In this document: piece by piece, positions 58,246 through 64,000 of the stretch
Numbering within the stretch: the stretch's first letter is position 1
Layout: every line of letters starts with the position of its first letter
From: Brachyhypopomus gauderio
Lineage: Eukaryota; Chordata; Actinopteri; Gymnotiformes; Hypopomidae
Length of the DNA: 64,000 nt
Direction: 5' to 3'
NCBI RefSeq assembly: GCF_052324685.1
Contig: NC_135223.1
Coordinates: 7,771,811 to 7,835,810, forward strand
The notes under the pieces: generated by a model
What the model was told of the DNA's origin: nothing
Seen by the model: only the letters and a program-made list of their open reading frames with translations
The model's database searches: none
Position numbers and translations under genes: made by a program

Positions 58246-59956
58246 CACTGTAAAAAAAAAAGTTTTTTTACAGGTTTTTCCCAATAAATTTTACAGTTTT
58301 TTCCTGTATTTTAAAATGACAGGGAAAGTGTATTACAATTACCAGAACAAACTGTTTATTTAAAAATGTCATGTGATTTAACAAGAAAAATCTGTATAAA
58401 TTAAATACATTATAAATCTGTTTTTTTAACAATTCTTAGATAATAATTTTAACTAAACAAACTGTAAAAAGAAAGTAATATTGATTAATCTTATTGAGAC
58501 AAAGTAATAGAATCTTCTGGAATTAATTTCAAGGAAATATTACAAGACAACATTGATGCATGTTTTAATTTAAGTTTTGACATGTTAAATATGTGATTTT
58601 CATGTTATAAAAGTGAATAAAAAGTAAAATGTTCTTGACTGTGATTTATTTTCATATTTATAACATACATAAAGAGTTAAGGCGTTCCAGATCCATCTCA
58701 TTTTCAATCCACTATTAAATATGCACTGTATCTGTATCACTGTATCTACACTGTAAACCCGGATTAGGTTTTAATAAATTATTTTAGTAATCATTAATTA
58801 TTATTTCATGTTTCGTAAAAAATATTGCCATTACTAAATAAAACTAGTTGTTATCATTATTGAGCTGAAAAAGGCATTGCAATGATCATGTTAAGTAAAG
58901 ATAACTGAATATGTTAAGTTTATGATTGGTAGGGGTGGGGCCTGTTTGAATCGGACCACTGCACAGTGTGCATGAAGAGTTGTTCTGGTTGTGCATATTG
59001 TTTGAAGAACCTTTCGTTATCACCCCGCTGCAGCCCAAATATCAGTGTTTCTTCAAATGAGTATTTGCAACGTTGTCAGCTTTCAGTGCATGTAACTTAT
59101 TTAGTTAATGCGTAATATATTCTTATCGGTTTATATAGCGCTAGAACATGTGTCTGGCATTCCTGTCCGATCATAGTTTAACTAATAACCGTAGCGTTGA
59201 AATGTGTGTTCTGACGGTTCGGAGTTTATGGCTCATTTTAACTATTAATGTTATATATATTTTTATATTGAAGCGTCGGTCCAATGGGGGACGGCGCTAC
59301 TTCCCATGAGTCCCTGCGACTCCGGTATCGTTCTCTGTTAATGTGATGTCTATGCATGTGTTGATTAATTGTGTACTTGATTATGTGCATTACTTGGTTT
59401 AAGTCCCCCTTCATCAATTTATGTAGTTGTACTGTGTGAATTATTCTATGCCATGTTTGTGTAGTGTTGTCGTGTTATTGCCGTTCCCTCATGTTTTGTG
59501 TCTAAATTAAGTCTCTTCTGCGTGATCGTGGGGTCTGGCGTGATTATATTGTTGAGGCAGTTTGAATTAAAAAAGCCTTGTGCTGCGGTGGATCTGTTTG
59601 CTACCTCTCCTTCCTACACCACACTGCAATATTGTTATAATTGAATGTGAACTAGAGTAAAGACCACATTCAATTTTAGGAATATTTCCTGTAAAATGAC
59701 AGTGTTGCATGTTAAGTGTTATAATCACCGTTTTTTTACAGTTTATGTATGTTTTTAAATTTACAGTACTTATCTGTTTTTTTACATAAACTGTAAAAAA
59801 ACGGTAATTTTCTGGAAACGGGCGCCAGAAAATTGCCGTTTTTTTACAGTTTATGTATGTTTTTAAATTTACAGTACTTATCTGTTTTTTTACAGTAATT
59901 TTCTGGCGCCCCCATTTCCAGAAAATTACCGTTTTTTTACACTTTTTTTTACAGTG
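58246..59956. mobile_element. DNA element with CACTGTAAAAAA inverted ends
   Basis: Begins CACTGTAAAAAAAAA and ends TTTTTTTTACAGTG. Removing it with one copy of a flanking TG restores an uninterrupted array unit (ACCTGTACACCC), so the insertion made a 2-bp duplication. The right end has several internal inverted copies of ACGGTAATTTTCTGG and TACAGTTTATGTATG. No transposase found. Confidence 0.75.
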
Positions 59957-60656
59957 TGTACACCCATACACCTGTATACCTGTATACCCATACACCTGTA
60001 TACCTGTATACCTGTATACCCATACACCTGTATACCTGTATTCCTGTATACCTGTACACCCATATACCTGTATATATGCATACCTATACACCTGTATACC
60101 TGTATATATGTATACCCATACACCTGTATACCTGTATACCCATACACCTGTATACCTGTATTCCTGTATACCTGTACACCCATATACCTGTATATATGCA
60201 TACCTATACACCTGTATACCTGTATATATGTATACCTATACACCTGTATACCTGTATACCCATACACCTATATACCTGTATTCCTGTATACCTGTACACC
60301 CATATACCTGTATATATGCATACCTATACACCTGTATACCTGTATATATGTATACCTATACACCTGTATATATGTATACCTATACACCTGTATACCTGTA
60401 TTCCTGTATACCTGTACACCCATATACCTGTATATATGCATACCTATACACCTGTATACCTGTATATATGTATACCTATACACCTGTATATATGTATTCC
60501 TATTCACCTGTATACCTGTATATATGTATATATGTATACCTATTCACCTGTATACCTGTATATATGTATACCTATTCACCTGTATACCTGTATATATGTA
60601 TACCTATACACCTGTATACCTGTATATATGTTTACCTATACACCTGTATACTTGTA
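59957..60656. repeat. TATACCTGTATACC minisatellite, segment 2
   Basis: Continuation of segment 1, here with additional TGTATATATGTATACC units arranged in blocks of about 120 bases that repeat four times (60050-60480). Confidence 0.93.
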
Positions 60657-61141
60657 CACTGTATTCCCTGACAGTGTGGTGAACTCATAAAAATTATTCT
60701 ATTTGTAAGCAAAACTGCAAAACAGTTCAAACAGCTTAAAACATTAAAGTTCATACAACGATATTCAAGTTTTAAGCTCAATAAGCTCAACATTTTCAAG
60801 TGAAGACAATCACTAAACTCATTGTTTTTCATTTAATATTTGCCAAGCGTCTGACGCAATGCGCTCCTGCATGCCTATTGGTTAAAACCATCTAATTAGC
60901 ATACTGTGATTTTTGAACAAACATGGTGGACAGTGCGGCTGGTGCGGGAAAACTACACTCAAATCTAGTTATTTAGTTAACCCAGCATTAAGGTTTTGCG
61001 CTGTCTTAACTTTTTGTTATGTTTTAAGTTTAAATGAGTACTTATTTTTCAGTAATGACTGTCACTAACATTATAATTTATGAGTATCCAAAGTCACGCA
61101 GCGTCTGACGTCACCAACATGCCCGGTCACAATGGCGGCAC

Positions 61142-61338
61142 GTCATGGCCTGGCGGTTAGGGAACAGGTTTTGTGACCGGAGGGTCGTGGGTTCGATTCC
61201 CAGACCTGAAGGCATGACTGAGGTGCCCCTGATCAAGACCCTTAACCCTCAATTGCTCACTTGTATATAAAAAAATGAGATAAAATGTAAGTCGCTCTGG
61301 ATACGAGCGTCTGCCAAATGCCATAAAAATGTAAAAAA
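61142..61338 (+). mobile_element. tRNA-derived SINE
   Basis: Begins TGGCCTGGCGGTTAGGGAA (A-box-like) with a B box GGTTCGATTCCC at 61189-61200, then a body GACCCTTAACCCTCAATTGC and the widespread teleost tail AAGTCGCTCTGGATACGAGC with an A-rich end. It is a retrotransposon, not a functional tRNA gene. Confidence 0.88.
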
Positions 61339-61351
61339 CAATGGTTAAGTA

Positions 61352-62960
<1,609 letters not shown>

Positions 62961-63129
62961 TATATCTTAAAAATTAAGATTTTCCTAAACTTATATATTT
63001 TATTTTAATTTTTATATTTTTTTAAAGTTAACTGTACTTAAAAATTATATTACATGAACTTAAAATTTCTTAGGTAATCGGTTACAACAAAACTTTTTGA
63101 GTTCAGTGAACTTGTTGGGTTTTACAGTG

Positions 63130-63279
63130 TATATATGTATACCTATACACCTGTATACTTGTATATATGTATACCTGTATATATGCATACCTATACACCT
63201 GTATACCTGTATATATGTATAACTATACACCTGTATACCTGTATATATGTTTACCTATACACCTGTATACCTGTATATA
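63130..63279. repeat. TATACCTGTATATATG minisatellite, segment 3
   Basis: Last visible piece of the array, between the TIR element and the second Tc1 copy. Confidence 0.9.
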
Positions 63280-64000
63280 CAGTTGTGATCAAATTTATTC
63301 AACCCCCAATGCTGCGAAGGGTTTTATGGAATTCAGTGCACATTTGTAATTGTGTTCATAATGAAATCTTACAAGGACTTGTTAAAGAACTAAATGCAAC
63401 TAAGATAGCATCAATTTTTTTTGTCATAAAGTATTAAATGGCCTTTTTGTGATTTCTTCATTGACACAATTATTCAACCCCTTTACGACTACCACTCCTA
63501 AGAACAGAGGTTCAATTCCAGTGTTTTCCATCAGGTATTGAAAACATCTGTGGATGTCAACGAGCAGCAATCAAGCATGATAAGCACCAATTAGGCAGAT
63601 TTAAAAGGACTGTGATACTCAGCTCCTTCTAGACATCTACTGGTGTGTTTCCAAGCATGGTGAAGGCAAGAGAATGGTCCCAGAAGACAAGAGAAGAGGT
63701 TATTGCTCTTCACAAGAATGGCAATGGATATAAAAACATTGCGAAGTTGTTAAATATTCCAAGAGACACTATCGGAAGTATCATTCGCAAGTTCAAGTTA
63801 AAGGGCACAGTGGAAACGTTACCTGGTCGTGGCAGAAAGAAGATCCTGACCGCGACTGCTGTGCGCTACCTGAAGCGTAATGTGGAGAAAAATCCCCGCG
63901 TGACTGCTAAGGAACTGAAAAAAGACCTGTCAGATGTGGGCACTGAAGTTTCAGCTCAGACAATAAGGCGCGCACTGCATAACGAAGACCTCCATGCCAG
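63280..64000 (+). mobile_element. Tc1-like transposon, copy 2 (cut by window end)
   Basis: Begins CAGTTGTGATCAAATTTATT after TA (63278-63279). Matches copy 1 over the whole visible 721 bases, through the first part of the transposase; I noticed no difference by eye. Inserted directly in the minisatellite, not in the TIR element. Whether its catalytic region is intact cannot be seen. Confidence 0.93.

Noticed and set aside
57730-60690. Tyr/Cys/Pro-rich frames (MYTYTPVYLYTCIP)
   Set aside because: Readings of the TATACCTGTATACC minisatellite on both strands and in several frames.
61142-61338. tRNA gene
   Set aside because: Only A- and B-box-like promoter words are present; the sequence does not fold into a full cloverleaf by eye and carries a SINE body and tail.

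Overview
This is nuclear DNA from a vertebrate, almost certainly a teleost fish. Evidence: four split genes with GT-AG introns and vertebrate-type proteins, a tRNA-derived SINE with the common teleost 3' tail (GTCGCTCTGGAT...), an L2-like LINE 3' end, hAT and Tc1 transposons, and very dense minisatellites. I cannot name the species.

Genes, left to right: mboat7 (minus, CDS 3421-14154, lysophosphatidylinositol acyltransferase); gstk1 (plus, 16192-18970, kappa-class glutathione transferase); styk1 (plus, 23981-31894, single-pass kinase-like protein that has lost its catalytic residues); phc1 (minus, 34192-55099, Polycomb PRC1 polyhomeotic subunit). I assembled every coding exon by splice phase. 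The reading frames close exactly at 469, 229, 452 and 852 amino acids. mboat7 and gstk1 are divergent across about 1.3 kb (14.9-16.2 kb); styk1 and phc1 converge. The four proteins share no evident pathway.

Between and inside the genes: 0-3.4 kb is gene-free with repeat remnants. 5.3-8.5 kb (mboat7 intron) holds two hAT-type elements with 8-bp target duplications, one carrying a 27-bp minisatellite core. 9.8-13.6 kb holds two adjoining satellite arrays. 14.3-14.7 kb is an inverted (palindromic) array. 20.8-22.7 kb is a 41-bp array between gstk1 and styk1. 26.1-28.4 kb is a 15-bp array in a styk1 intron. 28.8-30.3 kb is a broken LINE. 35.7-41.8 kb is a 32-bp array interrupted by two transposons. 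46.0-48.2 kb is a higher-order array. 50.3-51.5 kb is a decayed Tc1 element. 51.5-55.0 kb holds arrays on both sides of phc1 exon 3. 57.8-64 kb is a minisatellite with nested transposons, including two copies of one Tc1 element that match over the whole visible overlap.

The most interesting structure is the relation between arrays and splice sites. Several arrays start within a few bases of a 5' splice site, and in two genes the repeated unit itself contains the exon end plus the splice donor: about 19 decoy donors in mboat7, roughly two dozen CAG|GTGAGT sites in phc1 intron 2, and a 42-bp in-frame exon/donor duplication in phc1. A gstk1 array repeats an acceptor-like site. In contrast, the 2.3-kb array before one phc1 exon has no AG on the sense strand for nearly the whole intron.
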